Assembly (NCBI RefSeq): GCF_010093595.1
Contig: NW_022985450.1
Coordinates: 231,083-295,082 of the forward strand
Direction of reading: 5' to 3'
Length of the DNA stretch: 64,000 nucleotides
From: Mytilinidion resinicola
Taxonomy: Eukaryota; Ascomycota; Dothideomycetes; Mytilinidiales; Mytilinidiaceae
Part shown: in pieces, positions 20,059 to 29,538 of the stretch
How the letters are laid out: each line of letters begins with the position of its first letter
Numbering within the stretch: the first letter of the stretch is position 1
Made by a program: the position numbers and the translations under genes
The notes under the pieces: model-generated
The model's database searches: none
What the model saw: only the letters and a program-made list of their open reading frames with translations
Told to the model about the DNA's origin: nothing

Positions 20059-23000
20059 ATGTCGCAGCACACTGCGACGAAGCGACCATACGATGGCGAC
20101 CCCGTCACCACGGAAGTCCCTCTAGAGGCGATCAGCGCCTCTCCAACGTTTCTTCCATCGCCGGATTCTCAGCGAGACGGCCAGCATCCAGATGCCCCAG
20201 AACCCAAGCGACGCAAAGGCGAATCTGACACCCCGGCGACTGCTTCCTCCAGCGGCAAAGACATATACGGGAACCTCCTAGGGGTTGCCGGTTCCCCCCT
20301 AAGTTCGGCGGCTAGCGATCTTAGCGACTGGCCTGAAGCTCTTGAGGAACGGAGGGTCAAATCTCTCACTACTAAATCGCGTAAGCCTCCAACATCGAAA
20401 CAGGCCACGGCACGGCAAGCTCCAAAGCGAGTCAAGTTGCTACAGACGCCGAAGGCATCAAAAAAACTTCAAGCTCCTAAAGTGGTCAAGGCAGCTCGGA
20501 CTCCAAATTCAGTCAAGGCAGCTCGGACTCCTAAGCCAGCTGGGGCGCCTAAGACTCCAAGACTAGCCAAACAACCGCCAACACCGATCTCAGTGATAAG
20601 ACATTCGGGGAGAGCCAGCGCGATTGCGGCGTCTTCAGCGATCACGAATCTCTATGCGCTATACCCTGCGGGAAACGGTCCTGCTTCGTCTCCCAAGGCG
20701 GCACCCGTTGCGATCCCAACCAAGGACGCTGTTGCAGAGAGACCCAGCACTCCACTTCTCCAGGATGCTCACGATTTGTCTACGGACAACCGTAAGGACT
20801 CTCGCAAGGAGTTGCCCAAGCGGCCTCCCGTCTCCCTTATTACACCTGTTGCATCTCGAAATCCTATAGTCAGCGATGAGGCTCCTCTAACGCACTTCAT
20901 GATTCCTCCTCTCGCTCTTTCTTCCAGTATAGATACAACAGGGAATCAGACTCCTCTAACACACTTCGTAATTCCTCGTCTCGGTCTTTCTATTAGTATG
21001 GATCCGACGGGGAATCAGGCCCCCGATGTTCTCGGGGACCAAATCAGTCACTCGGAAACTTCAGAGGATTCCGGCTCTCAGTCATTCGTGAATACCCCGG
21101 AATTTATGGACGCCGAAAAAGAGCTGTATCTTCGGGATATTGCAAATCAAATTCAAGGTGCTCGGCCATCTGCACCTAGACCGAAGCCCGCTCCTTCAAA
21201 AACCCCTCTCGTTTGGGCCGACGGCAGACAAGCTCTCTGCGAGACGCTGCCGTACTACAGGGCGTATCAAAGTGGCGGCTACTGCACGGATGGGCTAGCT
21301 CGAGCTTTCATGTTTGACTCCAACAGCCACCCCCGGGATTACATGGATCAGAATGTCGTCGTCTCCCGTGCTGGTGGCGGGAAGTCCAAAGACGAGACAT
21401 CTGGCCAGATGGTCATGGCAGGCGACCAGAAGCAGACCACTCAAGTATTAGATGTCCTCAACAACATCGCACAGTGTAACCCTGTGGTTATTATCGTGGG
21501 AGAGAACAATCCGACCTGTCCTTCCCAACCACCCCATGCTTACTGTGTGATGGACTGGTTCAAGCCCACACATGTGTGGTTCGAGAAAACGAAGGGCCAT
21601 AAAATGATCCGGTACCGGTTTGAGAAGCTGAGGCCTTATGAGAACTGCTGGTGGGTGCCTTCAAATTGGCCAGAGCCGATTGGTCTCGGCGATCTTGAGC
21701 CACCGGTGTCGAAGCAGTGCAATGCTTGCAGTAAAGACAGCCTGCAAGTCTACATCAACGGCTGGATGTGTCTGCAACCAACTTGCTTGAGATTTTGGAA
21801 GCTCGCAGATGGATCGGAACCAAGAGAAGAGGATCTGCTGTACGATCCACGGTTCCTCACAGCCAATACTCCATGGCCTCACTGCAGCGAACCGTCCCCA
21901 ATCCGCCCAGAACTGTTAACCATCAGCACACTCCCAATTCAAGGGCAAAATCTGTCTTTCGAAGCCTGGAAAGGATTCGCCTGCCCCCAGTGCGGACGTT
22001 GCAATTCTCGAGAGGCTTGGGAGGGCTGGGAGTGCGGTTCTGACGGTTGCGGCTTTACGTATAGGTTGGAGCACACACTCGTTCCTGCTACATCTCTGCG
22101 CGACCCGTACTTCCCGCTAGGAACTGGGTATGCCTTCTCCAGGGATCTCATCGGGAAGGGCTCTCCCGTCAAGCTTCGTGTGGAATTCGCACACAACTAC
22201 CGGATCAACTACTTCGGCATCGCCGGCATCGACGGCTTCATTGCGCATCTCATCGCCAACAAGACCGTCAACGAGGAGCCCAACGGCCCTAACGACATGT
22301 TCGAAGACCTCCAACTCAACTCCATCAAACTCCGCCGCAGCCCGCTGCCAACCGCCCAGCTCAAAGGCCAATCCCTCACCAACCACTTCGTTGTCAACTA
22401 CGGCATGCCCTACAAATTCATCGCCGGCCCGCAAAGCCACCCCTTCGAGCACGCAGCCCGCGCCATCAAAACCACGCGCTCGCGCCTCAACTGGGCCGGC
22501 CGCCTCGTGGCGCCCGACATGCCGCACGCGTTCAACGAAGTCCTCGCCCTCGGCTACTTCGAGGACCAGACCATCTCCTACCACGACGACGGCGAGTTCG
22601 GCCTCGGCCCCACCATCGCGACCCTCTCGCTCGGCTGCACTGCCAAGATGAAGGTCCGCATGAAGGCGAACCACTACCACGGCGTGTCGAAGGGCGGTAA
22701 CTACGACAGAGCGCAGCCGATCGCCGGCTGCCAGAACTATGAGGCACGCAAAGCCGCCCACGATGCCCTCATGGCGCTCAAGGCTGCGGATCTTGCGGCG
22801 TATAAGGCGAAACTGAAGGCGCTGCCGAAGGAGCTAGGGCTCACGGCCACGGGCACCGCGCGCGACGCGCTTGAGATGAAGCTCGGCCACGGTGACGTTG
22901 TGATTATGCATGGAACGGGAATTCAGGAGTACTACGAGCACCGCGTCGAGCCGATGGGGAAGCTGCGCTTTGCGCTGACGTGCAGGTATATCGACCCGGA

Positions 23001-23088
23001 TAGTCTGAAGCCCGCGGACCGGCCCGCGTATGCGGTGCTGCCGGATGAGGAGGGGTATGATGGGGGTTTGCTGCCGGATGCCGAGTAG
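20059..23088 (+). CDS. AlkB-like 2OG-Fe(II) dioxygenase with Cys-rich zinc modules
   Basis: 1009 aa, single exon, ATG at 20059. Residues 1-370 are disordered, with Lys/Ala/Pro repeats (VKAARTP twice) and a 23-residue tandem duplication (P276-T298 and the next 23). Two Cys-rich modules follow: CNACSKDS...CLQPTC (about 555-575) and CPQCGRC...CGSDGC (about 645-675), likely zinc ribbons. The C-terminal third is a double-stranded beta-helix of the AlkB type: ISYHDDGEFG supplies the HxD iron ligands (H841, D843), YEHRVEP the second His (near 961), and FALTCR the Arg that binds 2-oxoglutarate. Such enzymes oxidatively demethylate nucleic acids or proteins; the substrate of this architecture is unknown to me. 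Codon usage becomes GC-rich at the third position toward the catalytic end (after about 22200). Confidence 0.85.
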   Translation: MSQHTATKRPYDGDPVTTEVPLEAISASPTFLPSPDSQRDGQHPDAPEPKRRKGESDTPATASSSGKDIYGNLLGVAGSPLSSAASDLSDWPEALEERRVKSLTTKSRKPPTSKQATARQAPKRVKLLQTPKASKKLQAPKVVKAARTPNSVKAARTPKPAGAPKTPRLAKQPPTPISVIRHSGRASAIAASSAITNLYALYPAGNGPASSPKAAPVAIPTKDAVAERPSTPLLQDAHDLSTDNRKDSRKELPKRPPVSLITPVASRNPIVSDEAPLTHFMIPPLALSSSIDTTGNQTPLTHFVIPRLGLSISMDPTGNQAPDVLGDQISHSETSEDSGSQSFVNTPEFMDAEKELYLRDIANQIQGARPSAPRPKPAPSKTPLVWADGRQALCETLPYYRAYQSGGYCTDGLARAFMFDSNSHPRDYMDQNVVVSRAGGGKSKDETSGQMVMAGDQKQTTQVLDVLNNIAQCNPVVIIVGENNPTCPSQPPHAYCVMDWFKPTHVWFEKTKGHKMIRYRFEKLRPYENCWWVPSNWPEPIGLGDLEPPVSKQCNACSKDSLQVYINGWMCLQPTCLRFWKLADGSEPREEDLLYDPRFLTANTPWPHCSEPSPIRPELLTISTLPIQGQNLSFEAWKGFACPQCGRCNSREAWEGWECGSDGCGFTYRLEHTLVPATSLRDPYFPLGTGYAFSRDLIGKGSPVKLRVEFAHNYRINYFGIAGIDGFIAHLIANKTVNEEPNGPNDMFEDLQLNSIKLRRSPLPTAQLKGQSLTNHFVVNYGMPYKFIAGPQSHPFEHAARAIKTTRSRLNWAGRLVAPDMPHAFNEVLALGYFEDQTISYHDDGEFGLGPTIATLSLGCTAKMKVRMKANHYHGVSKGGNYDRAQPIAGCQNYEARKAAHDALMALKAADLAAYKAKLKALPKELGLTATGTARDALEMKLGHGDVVIMHGTGIQEYYEHRVEPMGKLRFALTCRYIDPDSLKPADRPAYAVLPDEEGYDGGLLPDAE

Positions 23089-24478
23089 GTGGGGTCTAAT
23101 TTGAGAGGGGGGGAGTGGGGGGGTTAAATGGTAGAGTCAGGAACGTTTGCGTGGCCAGTCCTTTGCTTTGGAGTTTTCGAGACGGGTTTGGAGTGGTTTT
23201 GGAGTCTTGCAATTTACGGGCGACGGGACGGTGGGTATACCAAGATGGGGGTTTTTCTACAGTCATCACTACCGGGTTCAGGTAGAGGATTGGAATATCA
23301 TTTCGTTTGGGTGGGGGGAGGGGGGAACAAGGGGGAATAGGGTTAGCCGGAATTTCACAACTCTACACATTTACTTACACTGCCCTAGCCTACCCGTGCC
23401 GTTCCTTTCCTAAAGAACCCAAGAAAAGCGCCAGCGCCTTCAAAATAACCCAAACCCCCCACCAAAAAAAACCATGCCCGCCCCGAGTCGTGAGATATTC
23501 CACCGCGCTAATCTGTTCCCACCCACCCACGCACTCACCGCATAACACCCGTCAATCAAACACCACTGCATCTGCAACTCCCCAATGGTATGTGCTCTTC
23601 CGCTCCCTCCCGCGGTCTGCGGTGGCAGAACAGAAGTTCAGCCTCCCTTGTCGACCACCAAGCCTGGCTCTACAAAAAACACCCCCTTGTGCGAAAACCC
23701 CCCCGGCCCGGCGTCTAGGGCTGGTTTAAGGAGGGGAAGAAGATGTAGGGGGTGTCCCGATCTCACTGCGGAGGAGGACAGGAGGCCCTCTACGCGGCGG
23801 GACTTGGGGCGTTGGTGGTGCGAGGGAGGGGATGGGAGGGATAGAGGGGGGTGGGAACGGTGCTGTAAGAGGCTAGAGGCTGGAATTGGGGGATGGCGGG
23901 GTGGTGGTGGGAGGGTGAGAAGGTAAAGAGGGAGCAATGGGAGAAATGGGAGAACAAATAGTGTCAATTCTACTGACCCATCTGTCTCCAAATTAACGAT
24001 TAACTACCTAGTCATCATTCTCCAGATAATCCAGCCTCACCCCCCTTTCCCTGCTCCTGTTTCTTTCTTTTCCCTCTTTCTTAGCTCATCGAAATACGTA
24101 CGTGTAAAGCCGGCACGCTTCCCAGGTGCCAGCGATCGAAATGGGAAATGCAACCCGGCACCCAGCACCCAGCGAACCCGCACCAAGCTATGGGGGTACG
24201 ATAATAGGTAGACGAGTTCCCCCAAATAGCAAAGGCTCCATGCTAGACCAAAATGCTTGCAAGAACCCCATGACGGTTTGACGAAGGAAATGTGGTATAT
24301 GGATGTGACGGACGGGCAACGAGGCCTTTTGACGCTTAGGTGCATCGGTAACGGTGTGAGCAATCTGCGGCCAATGTGACTCGTGTGATAGAAGGTTCGA
24401 ATCGGGTGATATCGGATGGGTGGAATCTCAGTCTTGTTTGCGATAAAGTACGTGACGCAAGAAAATCGAGCAAGGACG
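23089..24478. other. 1.4-kb convergent intergenic region
   Basis: Lies between the 3' ends of the AlkB-like gene and ssk1. It has G-rich and C-rich strand-asymmetric tracts (about 23100-23120 and 23440-23470) and no credible frame. Confidence 0.45.
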
Positions 24479-26908
24479 TTACGTCAGATCCCCCGAGCTA
24501 TCAAGCGGACTCGGGGATTCCGACTCCTTCTCCTCGACAACCGGCCCGCCCATGCCAATGCTGTCTCTCTTCTTCTTGTCCTCCTCCTTTTTCTTCGCTT
24601 TGCTCGCGGCAGCCGCTGCCGCGGTGGCAGGAGAAGAACCGTTAACACCGTTTGCTAGGTTGCCGGCAGAATTCGGGCTGAGATTCGAGCCGGCCTTGGA
24701 TTTTTTGGACGTGTTGATGGAAAAGCTCGAGGTGAGTTTCGAGGTGCTCTTTGAGTTGTCGGATTGCGCGGCGAAGTCTTTCCATTTGCGCCAGCCGTCG
24801 AAGTCGATCAGGGCTTGCATGCAGCCCCATTCTTTGACTTTGCGCTCGAGCCAGACGAAGTTGACGGGCTATGTATCTCATTAGCGCGGCATTGTTCGCC
24901 GGCATTTCCGATGGAGACGTACCTTTGTCAAGAAGTCATTACACCCAGCCGCCAAAGCTTCATGCCTGTCACTCTGCAACGAACTCGCCGTGAGCGCCAC
25001 GATAATCACCGGACTCTTGAATAGCAGTCCATCGGCCAGCTTATCTTCCGCGGGAATCTCCTTCTCTTCGCCCAGATTTGGAGCCACGTGGTTTCCACTG
25101 CTAAAAACACCTATGCTGTTTACCCTCTCCAGTCTCCGGATTTCTTTTGTCGCCTCCAGCCCATTCATGATGGGTAATTGAATATCCATCAAAACAAGAT
25201 GAAAGCCTCCTGACCTCCATTTTGTTACAGCTTCCCGCCCGTTCATGGCACGCTGCCACCGGACCTTCAGTCGCTCCATGAAGGCTCCCAGAACTCGCAA
25301 GTTGATTATGTTATCTTCCACGATCAAAACGTTTATAGGAGGCACAGAGCCATCGAGCAGGCCTGAAGGTAGTGAGGGAGTATCCAGTCCAGTTCCTTTC
25401 TTCTTGCGACCCTTGGGTCGAGGCGATGAAACGCGAGGTGTTGGCGGGGAAGACCCTTGCTTTATCAAAGGAGCCCCCTCAGCAGCTGGAGGAGTCGATA
25501 TGGGAACAATAGCGTGTGCAGGGTGTTTAGCTTCTGAGGCGGTGGAGTCATGACGAGGACGGTTGTTGGTGCGCGCGGACGAGCTCAGAGAGGCTGTCGA
25601 GTTTGGCATTGTTGTTGGAGATGCGGTATTTTGTCGAGGGTATTTTGGTCGTAGCGAGTGATGGCCACGACGGGTACCTCCTGGCGATGGTATTAGGGGT
25701 AGCTGGCCAGTGTTGAGGATGGATATGGAGTGTTGCTGTGGGACATGAGACATTGAAGCCCGGCTGTCGTGAGAAGCGTTCGTCAATGCGGCTGGTGAAG
25801 GGTTAACTACAGGCATCGGCGGGAAGTATTCTGCAGCATTCTCAATAGGGTTCGACTGGTCATAGTAGTAGGGAATGCCTTGTTGTACCGCTCGTGGCGA
25901 CGGGCGGGGTGTCCGCTTGTGAGGGACGTCTATAATAAGAGCCTCGTTAACAGTCTGGCCGCCGGGATAGTACGCATCGATGGTACGGCACATCTCTTCG
26001 TCAGGCCCCAGCACGCGATCTCCAGATTTCTGGGTTGCATCTCGGGGAAAGATACGCAGGGTAACGTCGGGGGCGTCGAAGTTCCTCCCCAGCGAATTTG
26101 CATACTTCTTCAATATCATCTCCCGCACATCATCAACCAAATCATCCTCCCGTACCTGCACCAGTGTAGCCGACGCGTGCGCCCGCTTAACCCAGACCTT
26201 CCGATGAAGCATGCCTGCGGAGAAGGTGGAGTTGCCAGCGGCGAAGTAGTCCTGGGAGGCGGGTCCAAGGGCAATGCTGGCAGACTCTGGCTGGTGCTCG
26301 GAGTCAAGAAGAGTCTTTATTATGCGCGCATTTGAGGTCGTCACGAGTGATTGTCGGCGGACGATGGCAGGCGGCTCTAGTTGATGCGATTTTGTGCCTT
26401 TGGGAGCGCGGCTGCGGAGGGGGGTTGCGACGTCTGAGCCCAGAGTCTCCGCGTCTTCCAGCTGCAATTGATTTGTTTTCAAGCTCGCGGATTGGGCGGG
26501 AATGGGTATCGGCGTGGGCTCCTCGAGGGTCACAGCCGGCAGGCCCGGTGCTACTGGGGGATGCGCGTCTGCTGCAGGTGCTTCTTCGGCGATGGAATCA
26601 GCGAGCGTGGGGCGGTCCTTTGACTTGAGGCTGTCGGTGCCGCGGCCGACGTCGGAAGCGGGAGATGGCTGGCTCCTGGCGGACAGAGTTCCGGAGTGCT
26701 CGAGGTTGTGGGCGTCGTCGTCGTGCTCGACGGCGTTGGTGGAGACGTCTGGTAGCTTCAGCGACGAGGAACGGCGGTTTGGCGGATGAGGTAGCGCCGC
26801 CGGTGGCTCGCCGCTAGAGGCCGTCGACTTCAGCGAGCCCAACGTCTTGCTGGAGTTGGAGGAGCGCCTTCTCAGCAGCGTGGAGAGGCGGGTCTTCAAG
26901 TCGCCCAT
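24479..26908 (-). CDS. ssk1: Ssk1-type response regulator of the HOG MAP-kinase pathway
   Basis: Two exons (intron 24869-24922) give 791 aa. Start at MGDLKTRLSTLLRRRSS (ATG 26908). The long N-terminal part is Ser/Pro-rich and disordered but contains an ordered stretch around residues 250-360 (WVKRAHASATLV...). The receiver domain near residues 525-690 has VLIVEDN (acidic pocket), LVLMDIQLPIMNG (phospho-acceptor Asp about residue 575), VALTASS (Thr switch) and NDFLTKPVN (Lys, completed across the intron). The domain carries an insertion of about 45 residues between MNGLEA and VALTA, typical for fungal Ssk1. It receives phosphate from the Sln1-Ypd1 type relay and, unphosphorylated, activates the Ssk2-type MAPKKK under osmotic or oxidative stress. 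A low-complexity Ala/Lys C-terminus ends the protein. Confidence 0.92.
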
Positions 26909-28124
26909 CCCGCTGGCCCTCGTCGCAGGCGCTGTTGGCGGACGGGGCTGCAACGTTCAGATGGGCGTGGTGGGTAGGTGTGGCGCGTGGTGCTAGGGCG
27001 GCATGTTCAGGTGCTAATCATCTCGATCCGACGCGTGGTGGGAGACGGGAACAGGTGGGCGCGAGGCGGTGCTGCGGAAAGGGGGCATAAAGGAGTGAAT
27101 AGAAGAGGAGAAGCAGAGGAGAAGCTGCGGTGGTCTGTAACGGCACCGGCACAGCTGGGTTCTTGGGCGAACTGCGGAGATGTGGTTGGTTTGGGCCTCG
27201 CCAGATGCCGTGAAGCTTGTTCTAATGCAAATCGAGATGCCTTTCGCTTCACCACCATGGAGGCCACCCAGGCCAGGAAATTGCCACAGCGATGCACACA
27301 CTCAGGCCGCACGCGTCAGCTCTATCAACACCGGCGCGCCCGGTCTCAACCCCGGCGGCCGTGGCCCAGAGACGGCCGTCTGTTCGCGGCCGGCCTGTTG
27401 CAAACACCTGATACTCGCATTCGCTATCCAGCATCCCCCCGCGTGCCGTGAGGACAGCTCACAGTCAGAGAGGCGGGCTTCAACCGCCAACGGCCGGGTA
27501 CGATCGCCGGCATGACACTCGCCACAGCCAGGCCGCTTCGGGCCGTGTCGCTGCTCATCTCTCGTGCCGCTTCCAACTTTTTTCCTGCTCGAGGCTGGCA
27601 CGGTTCCCCCAGCTCGAGCCACACGCGCGGCCACAACGGCGTGGCTGGAGCTCCACAAACGTCGAGTGTACCTCCCGCTGGCTAAGTACACCACGCTAGA
27701 TCTCCACACAGGCGGCCGGTGCGGCACCAAAGGCTGTTTTGCGAGCCAGAATTCGTTCTGGATTCAGTAGCTCGGCGCGCGCCACGCTAGGACAGTAACT
27801 TACGGGCTAGTTGCTTATCTAAGCAGCCCCGCCCCTCTCCTGGGTATTCTATAGCTGTCAATGCAGGATTATGACCCACGCAATCGTCTACCTAGCTACC
27901 CTTGTAAGAACTCATCTTAACGAATCCTGAGGACAGCATCCGCATTCAGGCCTAGACCCGCTGCTTTACGTGGCGTCAATGAACTACAGCAAACGCAGTA
28001 GAAGAAGATAAGTATTACTAGGAGGTATAAACCCCCAATTTAGCTAACTTTCCAAATAGCTGTACACCCAAGACCTGCTTTCGGACTTGGCATCGCCAAT
28101 CTTCAGTCATCCCTGTATTCACGA
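26909..28124. other. 1.2-kb intergenic region
   Basis: GC-rich part (27000-27770) with several overlapping frames on both strands, none with a motif; it is presumably ssk1 promoter and leader. The AT-richer part (27780-28120) is the 3' flank of the next gene. Confidence 0.4.
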
Positions 28125-29497
28125 TTAAGCTCGCTCCACCAACCGGGCGATAAGTCTTCTATGTATGTAGCAGCATGCCGATACGTAGAGCAATGCTGCA
28201 AGAAATAGATATACGATGAATGTGGATGCAATCTGTCGGAGCGCGTCAGTGTCATATTTGTTTTCTATTAGGATCGAGAAGATTGCTTTACCTGCATCTC
28301 ATCTACTGACGGATGATTCCACAGAGGGCTAACCACCAAGAGAGTCAAACCGATGAGATAAGACATAATAGAGTAGCTAAGAAGCAGAATTGGAGTTTGA
28401 AAGATGAACAATCCAAACTTGCTTGACGAAGATTGAGAATCTCCCCTAAGGGATTCCATGAGCTCCTTCTTCCCGCCCACTCGAATATCTGCGGTATTGA
28501 TCACTATGCTGAGATGAAAGGCAATAATGACGCAGAATAGACTGAATATCAGGCTACCATCCCAGGTAGCTCTCACGAGCCAGTGGGCTTCAGTGGCGTT
28601 GCTCCATTGCAATGAGCCCGTTACGGCAGAGGCGACGACCGCGCCCTGGGAATTCGCATGCTGAGTCAGTCATTGCCGTTACCACGCCGCAACCTGGTTC
28701 ATACCGCGATGCCCGCGGTCTTGTATTCCGCTTTCTTACCATGTTGCCAGCGTGCCACTTTCGAGTCTTGATCCTCCAAATCGTCTGTGTCAAGCACTTG
28801 CTCTAGGGCGCAATGGAACATCAAGAGCGGCGCAGTGATTATATAAAGCCCTGTCGAGATGAAAGATCCACACGGAATTATGCACTGTACGAAGAGTAAT
28901 CAAACGGTTAGCTTTTTTCCGCGCGAGGCTGATGTATAGGAACAATTTAGCCATACTTCTCGAAGTTTTAATCTACATCCTCGCCATCTTTCGGATATCA
29001 ATGAGGACAAGGACGCTGATCGGAGATGCATCTCCTCGTCGGCCAAGAACCGCGAAGGCTGAGGTCAATGAACGCGTTAATCCTTTGAGGATACGGACTT
29101 TTCTCATCTCCTGGACAAAGAACGTCGTTAGAATCGCTTGTTTAAATCTCATTTTCATTGACCGGTGTCAAACTGATCGCCATTTTCGAGTAGTAAATAC
29201 GTGTTCTTCTAGCTTCGTAGAACCTGAACCTTGTCACAGATTGGGCGCCCTTTAAGCTCAGCCTTTCGCCGCACCAGTTGGCAGGTGCCTGATGACCTGG
29301 CATTGCGCCTCCAAGAAAGTTGACTGGCCAGCCTCGCGCAAATTCGTGATAGATGCCTGCAAAGCTGCAAGGCTATTATCATAGCCTCACCGGCGAGCGG
29401 TTACATAAGTTTAATTGGACAGCCCCGCGTAACTAAATACCTCGCTCTTGGGAAAAGCTGCAGTGCAGTTATAACCGTGGCCTTCCCATACCCACAT
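28125..29497 (-). CDS. Multi-exon fungal membrane protein of unknown function
   Basis: The 3' part is well supported: exons 28957-29058, 28705-28884, 28292-28660 and 28125-28232, with introns 28885-28956, 28661-28704 and 28233-28291, join in phase 0. They give membrane segments near FISTGLYIITAPLLMFHC, SLIFSLFCVIIAFHLSIV, LLLSYSIMSYLIGLTLLVV and FIVYLFLAALLYVSACCY (four helices), with a charged linker between helices 1 and 2. The 5' part is uncertain: a first exon from ATG 29497 (MWVWEGHGYNC) and a middle exon near 29240-29356 (HEFARGWPVNFLGG) look coding but do not join cleanly. The layout resembles uncharacterised ascomycete membrane proteins. It is head-to-head with the NLR gene. Confidence 0.6.
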
Positions 29498-29538
29498 TTT
29501 CTTCTGAATCGTACAGTGTTCCTCAGTATTGCGGCAGG

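Noticed and set aside
22117..22761. 214-codon frame antisense to the AlkB-like gene, plus a 173-codon frame in another phase
   Set aside because: Shadows produced by the GC-rich third positions of the real gene.
24388..24405. GGTTCGAATC resembling a tRNA B box
   Set aside because: The flanking bases do not form a T-arm stem and no A box or cloverleaf could be drawn.
26906..26953. Longer ssk1 start reading through a non-ATG codon at 26953
   Set aside because: The codon is TTG; the first ATG (26908) gives an N-terminus typical of the family.
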